Positions 1-9,507 of a DNA stretch of 64,000 bases are shown one piece after another. The position numbers and the translations under genes were made by a program. The DNA is taken from contig CBDDCL010000015.1 in NCBI GenBank assembly GCA_965226245.1, positions 5,394,001 through 5,458,000 on the forward strand, in the 5' to 3' direction. The first letter of the stretch is position 1; each line of letters starts with the position of its first letter. The notes beneath the pieces were generated by a model, which was not told the origin of the DNA, did not search any database, and was given only the letters and a program-made list of their open reading frames with translations. The stretch comes from CBDCYS01 sp965226245. GTDB lineage: Bacteria; Acidobacteriota; Terriglobia; Bryobacterales; UBA6623.

Positions 1-339
1 GTCGGGCTGATCGTCCTTCGCTCCCGAAGGGAAAAAGGCTTGCCGCAGTCGCGCCGCCGTGACGGTGTGAATGGGATAGAGCAGCAGCTCCTGGCGGGGC
101 GCCAGCATGGCCACCAGCGCGCCGCGCGACTGTTCGATCGCCACCGCGACCGGCCCGCCGCGGTGATGCAGCAGTTCCGCTACCCAAGCCTCGACCGCCT
201 CGGGCGTGTGCTCAATCGTGCCCGTTTGTCGGCGGCCGGTGGCGGCATCTTCCAGAGCATAGACATGGCGGCGATCGGCCCAATCGATGGCCACAAAGGC
301 GGTGAAGCGTGGTTCGGAGACAGCACCAGAATCAGACAT
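1..339 (-). CDS. IS110-family transposase, N-terminal part (runs off the left edge)
   Basis: Reading leftwards from the ATG at 339, 113 codons stay open to the window edge, so only the N-terminal RuvC-like DEDD domain is visible. The acidic residues of that fold can be seen in VAIDWAD, in IEQSRG and in SGAKDD. The protein aligns along its whole visible length with the complete IS110 transposase at 57116-58402 (for example EHTPEAVEAW against SHTPEALQAW), but the two are clearly diverged and are not recent duplicates. IS110 enzymes move circular intermediates without terminal inverted repeats and use a structured RNA encoded beside the gene. Such a region is present just upstream here. The catalytic serine domain lies outside the window, so activity cannot be judged. 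Confidence 0.88.
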   Translation of the reverse strand, partial: MSDSGAVSEPRFTAFVAIDWADRRHVYALEDAATGRRQTGTIEHTPEAVEAWVAELLHHRGGPVAVAIEQSRGALVAMLAPRQELLLYPIHTVTAARLRQAFFPSGAKDDQPD

Positions 340-382
340 GCAAAAAACCTCCTGGGGAAAATGGGGATGGCGACGCGGCGGG

Positions 383-528
383 CTTGGCTTCGGCGAAGAT
401 CCTATAGTAAAGTCCTTATATTCCCGACCTCATCTGAGAATTCGTTGGGAAACCAAGCGCATCCCGCTGCTCGAAACGCCTCCCTGAGACATGGTTTGTC
501 AGGATCTAGGATTCGTAGCAGCGGAATG
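383..528 (-). ncRNA. Candidate IS110 bridge-type RNA, copy 1
   Basis: Non-coding region upstream of the IS110 start codon with two nested stems. CTTGGCTTC (383-391) pairs with GAAACCAAG (449-457), with one G-U type change. CCCGCTGC (463-470) pairs imperfectly with GTAGCAGCGG (515-524). The same two stems occur in the same order and spacing upstream of the other IS110 copy (58452-58604), with conserved CATCTGAGAATTCGTT and TATAGTARAGTCCT blocks, while the loops inside both stems differ. Conserved stems with variable loops are what is known for bridge RNAs of IS110 elements. The RNA assignment itself is inferred, and its exact ends are not known. Confidence 0.55.
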
Positions 529-798
529 CCACGTGCGATCGCAGTATTCTCCCACAGCCGCCCTCGGGGAAGGTCGCCGGGCCGGCGAGTTTTTCACATT
601 TCCACAGGCCCGACGACGATTTTTCTTTCCACCACCCTAACAGCGGTCTAGACCAACTATAGGATCTATCCGGCATAATGGACGGATTCCTGTCGGGAGC
701 GCCGAGGTCTCTCGGCGCACCGAGTGTTGTGATTGCCACAACCACAGACTTCAACCTCCGCCCGGCGGCGCGGCGATGTAATGTGGATGTAGGGTGAA

Positions 799-3700
799 GT
801 GCGACATGGGCAGGCACCGGTGAGCGCGCAAGAATTCGTCTCAAGTCCGATTGCCACCGGCGGGGGCGGAATTTTCTTTGAGCAGCACGTAGACGCACTG
901 TTCCTCGCTCTTTTGCTCGCTCGCGGCATCCCGCCCATCCTGAAGGACTGCCAAATAGAGGGGGTCCATCTTCAGACTGAGCATCTCGGGTGGCATACGG
1001 ACGATCTTCTGATCGTTGGTACAAGGGGTGCGGGCGGGTGCCGTCAGCTGGCCGCACAGGTCAGGCGTCGATTCACAATCAGCAGCAAGAACGAGGACTG
1101 CAAGAAAGCATTCTCCGATTTTTGGAGGGATTTCAAGCACAACGACAAGTTCGACCCAAAGAAAGATCGCTTGGCGCTCGTGATCCTTCGGGGCACGGAC
1201 ACGCTGCTGAACGCGTTCAACAGCGTTTTGGATTGTGCGCGTGCTTCAACCAACGGAGCCGACTTTGCCCGCAGACTGGAGACGCCGGGGTATCTCTCGA
1301 AGACCGCAAGAGGGCACACGACTGCACTGGGGACCATCATCGAGGAGATCGAGGGGAAAGCCCCCTCCAACAAGGACTTTTGGCGGTTTTTGAAGGTGGT
1401 CCACGTCGTGAGCTACGACCTGAACACGTCGACGGCCCAAACAGAGGCCCTGATTAAGTCGCTGCTCATACAGACGACCAACGAGCCTGATCCAGTGGCT
1501 GCCGCAGAGGCCACTTGGCGAGAGTTGCTGGAGATCGTCGGCTCTGGCATGCCCGCCGCAGCCAGCTACAGCCGCAGCGACTTGCCCCAGAGCCTGCTTA
1601 GCCGCCACGGAGCTGTGACAGGCGAAGGCGGTAGGGCTCTTCAGGCACTTATTGCCCACAGCGAAACTACGCTGGACGGTATCCAGACGACAATCGGCCA
1701 GTCCGTGAGAATCGGGCGCGATGCGTTGGTAGCGGGGGTCCTCGAAAGCCTAGATGAGAGTCAGGTCGTCGTCGTGAGGGGTCCCGCGGGTTCAGGAAAA
1801 TCGGTGCTGGCCAAGAGCGCGATCGAGCTGCTGAGGGAGGACGTCTTCTGCTTGGCCTTCCGAGCAGAAGAGTTCGCCGCGAGTCATCTCGATCAAACAC
1901 TTCATCACGCGCAAGTGTCGGTCAATACGAAGCGGCTTCAGGCGTCGCTGGCCGCACAGGGGCGCAAGGTGCTCCTCGTGGAGAGTGTGGAACGTCTCCT
2001 CGAAGCATCCGTACGCGATGCGTTTTCCGACCTGCTACGTCTGGCGCAGCAGGATCGGAGCCTTCAGTTAGTCTTGACCTGCCGTGACTACTCAGTGGAA
2101 ACGGTAAGGACCTCACTTCTGGACCGGGCCGGACTAGAGGTCAGCGTTCTCGAAGTCCCGCCCCTCACGGATGAAGAGCTGGGTCAGGCGGTGCAAGAGG
2201 TTCCTGGTTTGCGGAGCGCCGTGGAGGACACAACGCTGAAGAAACTTCTGCGCTATCCCTATCTGCTCGACAAGGCAGCGGGGATGGACTGGTCGAATGC
2301 GGGCACCTTCCCTGGGGATGAGAGAGCGTTTCGTTCGAAATGCTGGAGGGAAGTAGTGTGCCTCGAAGGGGTCGCGGGAGCCGGGATGCCGCGGCGGCGT
2401 GAGAAGGTCTTCATGGAGATCGCGCTGCGCAGAGCCCGCGCCCTGAGCCCGTACGTGCAGTGCGGCGACCTTGACTCGGAAGCAATGGGGAAGCTGGTTA
2501 ACGACGACCTAGTCGTCATATCGAAGGAGACGAGTGCCCTTGCTGCGCCAGCACACGATGTGCTTGAAGATTGGGCGATTATCTGGTGGCTCGACAGGCA
2601 GTTCTCACTCCGCGAACATGAGGCGCAGGCTCTAGCAGACGACATCGGAGGATATCCCGCCATCCGGCGTGGCTACCGGCAATGGTTGGCCGAGAGGATG
2701 GAATCTGAGACGGAACGAGCATCTGCGTTCGTTCTATCCTCTTTTGCAGATGAGTCGCTGCCCGCCCACTTCCGAGACGATACGCTGGTCTGCACACTGC
2801 TTTCCTCCTCCGCTGTGGACTTTTTGGGCCGTAACCGCGAACGGCTGCTCGAAGACCATGGCCGCTTGCTCGTCCGGGTGATCCATTTGCTCCGTGTCGC
2901 CTGTAAGAAGACCCCCGAATGGCTCCCCGGAAGAGAAGCCGTCGCGTCTCAGTTGCTCGTGCCCAAGGGCGAAGCTTGGCTGGCAGTACTCGAGATCGTC
3001 AGCAACGGATTGGACGACCTACTTCCAAGGAACCGTGCCCTCTTGCTCGGACTTCTCGAAGATTGGGCGTACCCCCTCGACTCGTCCACGCTCTCTCCAC
3101 CAGGATTCCAGGAAGGTGGGAAGATAGCGTTCGCCCTCCTCGCCCAATCCAGTGACTACGGGATGGATGACGTGCAGAAGCGGGCCCTGAAAGTGATCGC
3201 GCAGATTCCGAGAGCTGACGCCACTGCCTTCGAAGATCTTCTCCAGCGCGGGTGCACGGTGGACAGGGGGTACACGGTGGACAGGAATGATTGGGCGGCT
3301 TCGGAGCTCGCTAAGATTCTTCTAGCGGGAGTCAGCGGCGGTTCTGCTTGCCGTGACTTTCCTGGACAGATGGTCCGGTTGGGCACGGCCCAGTTTTGTC
3401 TCTCGGACGAAGATCTGCAACCCAATCGGGGCTCCCACTCGCGGATGGATATCGAACCCGTCTTTGGGATCCGAGACCGCACGCACTTCGATTTCGTTCC
3501 AGCGAGTGCGATCCGTGGCCCGTTCCTGCCGCTGCTGCGAAGTCACCCGATCGTTGGAGTGAATTTCGTCACCGACCTTCTGAACCACTCGAGCAGTTGG
3601 TACGGAGAGCAGAGGTGGCCCGACGACCGATTGGAGCCAGTCCGTCAACTCACGCTCGACATACCTGGTGAAGGTCAGATCACTCAATGGACGAACGCGC

Positions 3701-5925
3701 GATTGTGGTGTCTCTCTCGGGGCCTATCGGTAGGTCCCTACGTGCTGCAGACCGCGCTCATGGCTCTGGAGTCGTGGCTGCTAGGAATCTGTCAGATCGC
3801 AGACGCCAATGTGGCGCCATGGCTTCTGAAGTTGCTGAAAGACAGCAACAACGTTGCTGTGAGCGCCGTAGTTGCGAGCGTCTGCAACGCGCACCCGGAC
3901 AAGGGCAGGCGTGCCGCGCTTGCTTTGTTGAGTTCGCGCGAGCTGATACAGATGGACCTCAGGAGACGCGCCCAAGAGCTGCATAACCCAAGTCTGTCCA
4001 GCTTGCTGCCTCTCTACGATGCTGAGCAGAGAATCTACGTAGCCGAACGAAGCAAATCGGACTCGCTGCCTCATCGCCAGCACGATCTCGAGGCGCTCGC
4101 GGTGAAACTCCAGTCCGGTGGGCAGGGAGAAGATGTCTGGCAGATCCTGGATCGGCATCGAGCTGCTTTGCCGCCAGTTGACGAGCAGTCTGAAGACGAT
4201 CGCCTCTGGCGGCTGGCCCTGCACCGGATGGACGTTCGAGGCTTCCGGCGCATTGAGCCAGAACCTGACTCTAGAGGTCGAGACGTTGTGCCTGAAGGCG
4301 ATTCTGCTGGGGAGCGCCGCGTCTTCTATGGGCCTGGTACGCTCGAAGAGGACGTTCAGGAACTGGTCGACCGCCACACCCCAGTCCAGTCCCGCCAGCA
4401 ATCGGACCTGGCGTTGCTGAACTGGGGTCTGTCCGCGTGGCGGCAGAACCAATCTGGCACAAGCGAAAACGGGGCTTGGCAGACGAATTTGGTCGAAGCG
4501 AAGGCGCGTGATCGCGAGCCGCACGAACCTGAGGATTACACCCGCGATGGTCCGGCTCTTGTCGCTGCAGTCTGCGTGCGCGACCACTGGGAGGACGTGA
4601 GTTCGGAGGATCGTGCGTGGTGCATCGAGAAGTTGATCAGTGAGCTCGACCGCGAAGCCGAGAGCGACGACATTGCGGTCAGAGAAGCCCGGAGCGCATT
4701 GCAACCGGATCGATTCGCGGCGTATGTACTGCCGCGAGTACTGAGCGAATACAACCCTGAGGATCCCGATCCGCGAATACGCGCGGTCGTAGCCCGGGCG
4801 CTCACCCATCCCGTGAGGGAAGTGGTCGAGTACGCGGCAGCGGGAACTGGTCACTACTTGCGGGGAGCTTGGCAAGACTTCGCACAGCTATGTGTGGGCG
4901 CGGTCGCGATGCAGGCCAGACTCATCGATGAGTTTCGAACGGCTCGGGAGCACAAGCCGTTCGGTGGGCTGCGCGCAGACGAACTTACCCGGAAGGCCGT
5001 CCCCAACGTGCGGGCTTGCATCGCGCGAGGAAATGTCGACGTCAAAAACGAGCTAGCTCGACTTGATCTCGCCAGTTGGCCAGGTCAGATAGCCGCCCAG
5101 ACCATCCTTCGAATCCTCGGATACTGGCCTGATTCGAGGCTCGCAATTCAGTTCCATGGTCGAGTTGTTAGTGCTCTCGTCGAAGGCTGGAACGAAGAGC
5201 GACGAGATCGAGGGAGAGTAAACGGCCGCCGAAATCACGCCTTCGAGGGCGAGTGCGCGGAACGTATCGCTAGCTTCGTTCTGGGGTTGCAAGCGACCAA
5301 TGCGCTTGCACTTTGCGAGCCACTGTTTGCGGCTGCTGGCGACCACCCTCGCGACATTGCCCAGTTCGTTCAATGTCTCATCCTCGAAGAGGATCATTTC
5401 GAGGGGGAGACGCCTTTCTGGGATATCTGGCAAGCGTTCGCCGAGCAGCTTTGCAAAGCGTCGTGGATTGCAAACCTAGATTCACGACGCGTAGTAGGCA
5501 AAGAGCTTCTGAGCATCATGTTTCTTGGCGTGGAGTGGAAGGAAGGCGTGCGACACTGGCGACGCGTAGAGGGTCATTCCGGGCGCATCGATGCGCTGGT
5601 TGGGAGACTTCCTGCCTCAGCAGCCGTGCTCGGAGCATACTCCCGCTTCCTCCGCGAGATTGGAGAACGCTCGCTTCCGAACGGGTTCGTCATCGTCGCG
5701 GATCGGCTGAGCGCGGGAACCCCGAGCAAGATGCTTGCTGGGGGCAACACCGTCTTCGATATTGAGACCCTGCTTCGACGATACGTTTATGGTGAGCCGC
5801 TCAGGCTCAAATCAAATCCCAAGTTACGGACCGCCGTGCTGCGAATCTTGGACGAACTCGTTGAAGCAGGGTCGTCCGCTGCTTTCCGGATGCGCGACGA
5901 TTTCGTGACGCCCATTGGTGCGTAA
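799..5925 (+). CDS. Very large STAND-type NTPase with N-terminal nuclease-like domain (Avs-like defence candidate)
   Basis: A 1708-residue protein. Residues about 20-240 resemble the PD-(D/E)XK domain found at the N-terminus of Cap4/Avs-like defence proteins: GGGGIFFEQHV (E28), HTDDLL (D68/D69), then AAQVRRRFTIS, where the expected Q-x-K is Q87-V-R89, so the catalytic lysine appears replaced by arginine. A clear Walker A, GPAGSGKS (328-335), follows. A Walker-B-like strand KVLLVES lies around E395 and a TCRD sensor-like motif at 427-430. The remaining roughly 1200 residues look like helical repeats without recognisable motifs, as in sensor arms of STAND proteins. The start is GTG 799 after an in-frame stop at 790; GTG 820 (preceded by GGCAGG) is an equally good start and leaves the conserved region intact. 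It stands alone between IS110 and a gene-poor stretch, typical of defence cargo. Antiviral function is inferred only from architecture. Confidence 0.7.
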   Translation: MRHGQAPVSAQEFVSSPIATGGGGIFFEQHVDALFLALLLARGIPPILKDCQIEGVHLQTEHLGWHTDDLLIVGTRGAGGCRQLAAQVRRRFTISSKNEDCKKAFSDFWRDFKHNDKFDPKKDRLALVILRGTDTLLNAFNSVLDCARASTNGADFARRLETPGYLSKTARGHTTALGTIIEEIEGKAPSNKDFWRFLKVVHVVSYDLNTSTAQTEALIKSLLIQTTNEPDPVAAAEATWRELLEIVGSGMPAAASYSRSDLPQSLLSRHGAVTGEGGRALQALIAHSETTLDGIQTTIGQSVRIGRDALVAGVLESLDESQVVVVRGPAGSGKSVLAKSAIELLREDVFCLAFRAEEFAASHLDQTLHHAQVSVNTKRLQASLAAQGRKVLLVESVERLLEASVRDAFSDLLRLAQQDRSLQLVLTCRDYSVETVRTSLLDRAGLEVSVLEVPPLTDEELGQAVQEVPGLRSAVEDTTLKKLLRYPYLLDKAAGMDWSNAGTFPGDERAFRSKCWREVVCLEGVAGAGMPRRREKVFMEIALRRARALSPYVQCGDLDSEAMGKLVNDDLVVISKETSALAAPAHDVLEDWAIIWWLDRQFSLREHEAQALADDIGGYPAIRRGYRQWLAERMESETERASAFVLSSFADESLPAHFRDDTLVCTLLSSSAVDFLGRNRERLLEDHGRLLVRVIHLLRVACKKTPEWLPGREAVASQLLVPKGEAWLAVLEIVSNGLDDLLPRNRALLLGLLEDWAYPLDSSTLSPPGFQEGGKIAFALLAQSSDYGMDDVQKRALKVIAQIPRADATAFEDLLQRGCTVDRGYTVDRNDWAASELAKILLAGVSGGSACRDFPGQMVRLGTAQFCLSDEDLQPNRGSHSRMDIEPVFGIRDRTHFDFVPASAIRGPFLPLLRSHPIVGVNFVTDLLNHSSSWYGEQRWPDDRLEPVRQLTLDIPGEGQITQWTNARLWCLSRGLSVGPYVLQTALMALESWLLGICQIADANVAPWLLKLLKDSNNVAVSAVVASVCNAHPDKGRRAALALLSSRELIQMDLRRRAQELHNPSLSSLLPLYDAEQRIYVAERSKSDSLPHRQHDLEALAVKLQSGGQGEDVWQILDRHRAALPPVDEQSEDDRLWRLALHRMDVRGFRRIEPEPDSRGRDVVPEGDSAGERRVFYGPGTLEEDVQELVDRHTPVQSRQQSDLALLNWGLSAWRQNQSGTSENGAWQTNLVEAKARDREPHEPEDYTRDGPALVAAVCVRDHWEDVSSEDRAWCIEKLISELDREAESDDIAVREARSALQPDRFAAYVLPRVLSEYNPEDPDPRIRAVVARALTHPVREVVEYAAAGTGHYLRGAWQDFAQLCVGAVAMQARLIDEFRTAREHKPFGGLRADELTRKAVPNVRACIARGNVDVKNELARLDLASWPGQIAAQTILRILGYWPDSRLAIQFHGRVVSALVEGWNEERRDRGRVNGRRNHAFEGECAERIASFVLGLQATNALALCEPLFAAAGDHPRDIAQFVQCLILEEDHFEGETPFWDIWQAFAEQLCKASWIANLDSRRVVGKELLSIMFLGVEWKEGVRHWRRVEGHSGRIDALVGRLPASAAVLGAYSRFLREIGERSLPNGFVIVADRLSAGTPSKMLAGGNTVFDIETLLRRYVYGEPLRLKSNPKLRTAVLRILDELVEAGSSAAFRMRDDFVTPIGA

Positions 5926-6140
5926 TCATGACGGCCAGCACTCGCACCGGCTCGACATGGTGGTTGTTCGTGACCAGACTCGCGCTGGCGGCTACCGAGC
6001 CCAACAACGGTGTCGACCCGGCGCAGACGATACTCGACAGGCGAAAACGTTCTCGGAGATATGGACAACTGCATACACTACTTAGGGCTGAGTTGCGGCT
6101 GTAATTGTCTGATTGGAAAAGACTTGATCAAGTTTCGCTG

Positions 6141-6213
6141 GATAGATCCTCGCTGGTCGGCTTCGGTTGATCCAGCCGCCTGCATAAAGACCTCGCCGTT
6201 ATCGAGGATTGAT
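6141..6213 (+). repeat. Hairpin repeat, copy A
   Basis: Outer arms ATCCTCG (6146-6152) and CGAGGAT (6203-6209) are complementary. Inside lies GGTTGATCCAG, shared with copy B 348 bases downstream. The outer stem differs in sequence from copy B but is still paired, which argues for selection or shared origin as a folded element. Confidence 0.5.
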
Positions 6214-6489
6214 ATGGCACAATTGTTGCGTCCTTGTCGGAAAGAGCCAGGGAGCTTTTGGGGCCAAGCGTCGTGAGCAACGACCAGCGCTGATTCAAAC
6301 TGCGCATTAGGAAACCAGTGCCTACACACTACTTCCCGGAGGGTACATTCTCAGAGGGCGATGTCGAGGTCGATGACTTCGTTCAACGTTGGTTCGCTGA
6401 TGTCCCGAACAGGGGCCCTTCCGGCAAATATGCGATATCTTCATCGAATTCTGCCCGGCGGACATGCTTACAGGCGCCGTCCCGAATGG

Positions 6490-6560
6490 CTAGATCCTGC
6501 CTTGTCGGCAAGGGTTGATCCAGCGGCCTGGATCAAGGGTACCCCGTTAGGCAGGATTTA
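6490..6560 (+). repeat. Hairpin repeat, copy B
   Basis: Outer arms ATCCTGCCT (6494-6502) and AGGCAGGAT (6549-6557) pair perfectly. Inside there is a perfect 9-bp stem TTGATCCAG (6515-6523) with CTGGATCAA (6528-6536) around a CGGC loop, flanked by two small hairpins, giving a cloverleaf-like fold. Function unknown. GTTAGGC at the 3' side resembles an integron attC core, but the matching 5' core is absent. Confidence 0.5.
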
Positions 6561-6758
6561 GAGAGTAGCGCTCCGCCGCCGAATCTGGAAAACTGGACTT
6601 AAGTGTCTTTGTTAGAGTGTGTTACGAATCAAGGACTTCTGATTGTTAGCACGGACTCGATATCACAGAGCGCCGGGACAAACCGGCATGTTGTCAGGAA
6701 TGAAAGGGTCCTACAAGGAAGGAGGTAGCGAACCACCTTGACCCTTCACCGGCGCGCC

Positions 6759-7368
6759 TCACTCCGGCTTGCGCACGAAGATCCACCACAGGTCGCTCGT
6801 CTGCTGAGCGGCGAAGTGTTGGATTCCCTGCTTATCCCAGATGTCGTAGAGAGGCTGCGGCTCCCACTTTGTGCTTGATTAAAATGAACTCCCCCGGACC
6901 GCACCGCCTGAGTGCCTGCTGGATCGGAACCATAGGGTCGGAGTCCAAACGCTCGTCGGAGGCAAGCAGGTCGACGACTTCTCTGGGCTCCTCGTTCGTC
7001 CACTCCGGCGGCTCCTGAATCGGCGCTTCGTCGTCAGGTGCGGTGAGTCCGGCTCGGGCGGCGATCTCCTTCCGGTCCTCTTCGCTCAGTGGCTGGCCGG
7101 CGATCTCATGAATGCGGGCAAGTATATCGACCACCGGCCTGTTGGTTATCTTGGCGACGCGCTTGAGGCTGATGCGTGGCGGCATCAGACGCCGCATCAG
7201 CGGGTTGCGCAGCCGCTGGAAGTCATGTGGATTCAGGCTGACGATGTAGTCAAGCACGTCCGGATGGAGCGAGAGGGCCTTTGACAGGCGCGAGTTTTCG
7301 TCGACGAGTTGGGGCATCTCAATGAACGTGGCAGACGGATCTGTGGATCTGTCCTCGAACGCAGCCAT
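6759..7368 (-). pseudogene. DUF1858-DUF2249 protein, frameshifted near its C-terminus
   Basis: From ATG 7368 the frame encodes an N-terminal region, a DUF1858-like segment (RISLKRVAKITNRPVVDIL) and then a DUF2249-like domain (EVVDLLASDERLDSDP, GPGEFILIKHK). The reading frame stops early, but a one-base shift at about 6867-6870 restores the expected DUF2249 end (WEPQPLYDIWDKQG ... DLWWIFVRKPE, stop 6759-6761). So the gene is full length with one extra base in a CACAAAG context. These domains occur in proteins linked to nitrogen-oxide or redox metabolism, but the biochemical role is not established. It lies 15 bases after the Cys-rich remnant at 7384 on the same strand, so the two may once have formed an operon. 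Confidence 0.7.
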
Positions 7369-7383
7369 ATACGACTTGCGTCC

Positions 7384-7611
7384 TCAAGCGGCTATCTCGT
7401 GGCACTCGGTGGCACAGGCGCGGCAGGATTCGGCGCATCGCTGGCAGTGGTCATGATCGTGGCTACCACACTGCTCGGCGCACCATTCGCACACCCGTGC
7501 GCCGAGAGCACAAATCTCCTTTACGTTTCGGCTATCGCCTTTGAGAAAATGCAGCACACGACAAATACGGGCCTCGTTCTCCCCGACTAAAGCTGGAATC
7601 TCCCTACTTTC
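7384..7611 (-). pseudogene. Cys-rich four-helix copper-storage-like protein, C-terminal remnant
   Basis: Read on the minus strand, an open frame from 7611 to the TGA at 7384-7386 has no ATG but encodes a dense cysteine pattern: ICALGARVCEWCAEQC, then HDHDHCQRCAESCRACATECHE. This CxxxC-rich repeat matches the C-terminal half of Csp1-type copper-storage and DUF326 proteins, which bind Cu(I) inside a four-helix bundle. The N-terminal half with its first helices is missing; upstream sequence is already the end of the carbonic anhydrase gene. A GTG start inside the frame is possible, which would make a mini-protein, but a 5' truncation is more likely. The assignment rests on the cysteine pattern alone. 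Confidence 0.55.
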
Positions 7612-7641
7612 CTACGCTCCCATCCGAGTTCAACCTTGGGT

Positions 7642-8221
7642 TCAGGAGGCGCGGAGTGGGGCCGGTGGCACAACTTGGTTGATCGTCCCGTTGCTTACGT
7701 CGTAGACGAAGCCGGAGACGACCAGTTGGTCTGGCGTTCCGGGGGTGTGACGGAGTCGTTCGATGTCGTCTTGCACAGACGTGGTAGGGTCGCTGATCGC
7801 CATTGCCGATACTTCGTCGACACTGAGGCCGAGCCGTTCTGCCACTTGTCCCTGGATGGCCGGGCTGGCGAGACGAGACATTCCGCAATCGGTGTGGTGG
7901 ATAACGACAAGTTCCGGCTGCCATAGGGCTGGTTCCCGGCTGGTTGGCGGCGGCGGCCAGAACGCCGAGAATGCCGAGATCCCTCATCACTGCGGGGGTG
8001 ATCCTGCCGCCTGCGTTACGGATGACGACTGCGTCGCCGAGTCCGAGCCCGAAGAGGTGTGCAGGATCCACGCGGGCGTCGACGCAGGTCAGGAGGATCG
8101 TTGACGTACGGGGCAGAATCTTGAGGTCTCCTGCCGCGAACTGCTCAGCAAAGCTCCGGTTGCGATCGAGTAGCGTGGTCAGGTCAGCCGTCTCTCCCCC
8201 TGTTGTCTGTTCCTTAGTCAT
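7642..8221 (-). pseudogene. Beta-carbonic anhydrase, one frameshift
   Basis: The enzyme class interconverts CO2 and bicarbonate in the cytoplasm using a Cys/Asp/His/Cys zinc site. From ATG 8221 the first half carries LLTCVDARVDP (C46, D48, R50) and GDAVVIRNAGG. A one-base shift at about 7915-7925 changes frame. The second half then continues with PELVVIHHTDCGMSR, supplying the remaining His and Cys ligands, and ends at 7642 after QVVPPAPLRAS. All zinc ligands are therefore present across the two frames. The start at 8221 is chosen because AAGGAG stands 8 bases upstream; the longer frame to 8260 lacks such a site. Either a recent frameshift mutation or a sequencing indel would explain it. Confidence 0.8.
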
Positions 8222-8464
8222 TCCGTCTTTCTCCTTTCTCAATGCATTATCCGTGCCCAAGACGACCGGCGGGCCACCGCTTGGTCCGTCGTCGACCTAG
8301 TGCATCCGGCCGTCTCTCGGCAGCAGCCTTGTCATCCATGGCGGCCCCTGGGAAGTTCGCGGCCATACTACCAAATGCCTCCCAACGGAGGTCTTGCCCT
8401 ACGGGGCGCAACGCCGGGGAGAGCTCAGAAGTTCCCGTCCCTTCCTCAAGCGTGATCTTCTGGA

Positions 8465-9507
8465 TCAGGCGGGATCGTGCCCGACTGGTGCTGCCGCTTC
8501 ATGTTCCGCCCTCCATTCTTCGTTTTGGTAACAAAATTCAGGGTTTTTCAGTGTGGGATGTCCCTGCGCGAGGTGGTAGGTCTCTAAATTGGGAACGCGG
8601 GTCAGCATGACCTTCATTAAATTCTTGAGGGCCCTCAGTTTATTCACCACAGATGGTTTTGCGACGGAACTGTCCACAATATAGCGTCGGGCAATCGTTT
8701 CAAAATCTTCCGGATCTCGTCCGACGATTTCCTTCACCACGCTGGTCGGCGCGCTTACTTCCATGGTTCCGTTGAACGCTTCCTCGTTGTAATCCGCGAC
8801 CTGGGAATACGTGTAGATTGGGAGTCCGGCCGCCTTTACCGCTTTGCGAAACATTTGTTTGGACATTTTCTGAGCCACAACCTTTCTTCCCAGGATCTTT
8901 CCGATAATGTCGGCCATTTCCTGCGTCGAGAGGATCTTGGGCCCAGTCGGGCGATAGGTTTTTCCTGCGTGTTGTGCTGGGTCCTTAAGGACGGCAGGGC
9001 GTTCTTTCCCATGTCAGGCATGATTCCCATTTGGGCAATGAGCTCTAAGGACAGAAAGTAGACAAAGGGAAAGGCCCAGCTTGGATTGATCATGGTGTAT
9101 TTCACTTTTGGGGACATCATGACGATCCGGTCCGTAAGCCAGTGTTCTCGCGTCGCTAAAGAGGGGTGGGTATTGGAAGAAAAAAACTGGGTCATGGAAA
9201 CCACATGCTCCAGCTTCATCTCCTCTGCAGCCACGGCGAAAGTCATTGCTGTAAAAAGACTGTACGGGGCATAGGGCTGGCAAAAAAAGGCTTTCTTGAT
9301 CCCTTCCATCGACTTCCTCACATCACGGACGTCGTTCATGTTTCCGGCAAGGATTTCTGCCCCCAGGCTTTTAAGCTCTTTCGCTTTCTGATTGTTCGGG
9401 TTGCGGACAAAGGCTCGGACCGGAAAACCGAGTTCCATCAGCTCTTTTGCCGCCGTGAACCCCGCATGGCTGTTCGCTGTCGTGATCAAGATCTTTTCCT
9501 TATTCAT
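8465..9507 (-). pseudogene. NmrA-like NAD(P)-binding Rossmann protein, one frameshift
   Basis: N-terminal part starts at ATG 9507 with KILITTANSHAGFTAAKELMELGF, a Rossmann nucleotide-binding start of atypical-SDR/NmrA proteins. It continues through EHVVSMTQFFSS and YTMINPSWAFPF. At about 8996-9002 one base shifts the frame, and the protein carries on as QHAGKTYRPTGPKILS, MADIIGKILGRKV and a helical C-terminal domain to the stop at 8465. The joined product is about 345 residues, normal for this family. Members are redox sensors or NAD(P)-dependent reductases; the substrate cannot be read from sequence. It is the fourth consecutive minus-strand gene with a broken frame in this block. Confidence 0.75.

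Larger units (their letters stand above)
5926..6758. other. Gene-poor stretch with two hairpin repeats
   Basis: About 830 bases without a convincing gene. Short open frames exist, but they have no ribosome sites and no recognisable motifs. The only structure seen is a pair of diverged hairpin-forming repeats (6141-6213 and 6490-6560), listed separately. The similar short peptides readable through both repeats (DPxxSAxVDPAA) are a by-product of the repeat DNA, not evidence of coding. Confidence 0.6.

Noticed and set aside
3781..4875. 364-codon open frame on the minus strand
   Set aside because: Antisense to the large NTPase; no ribosome site or recognisable motif.
6490..6560. Integron attC site
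   Set aside because: GTTAGGC fits one core, but the complementary core with AAC is missing, copy A lacks both, and no integrase is nearby.
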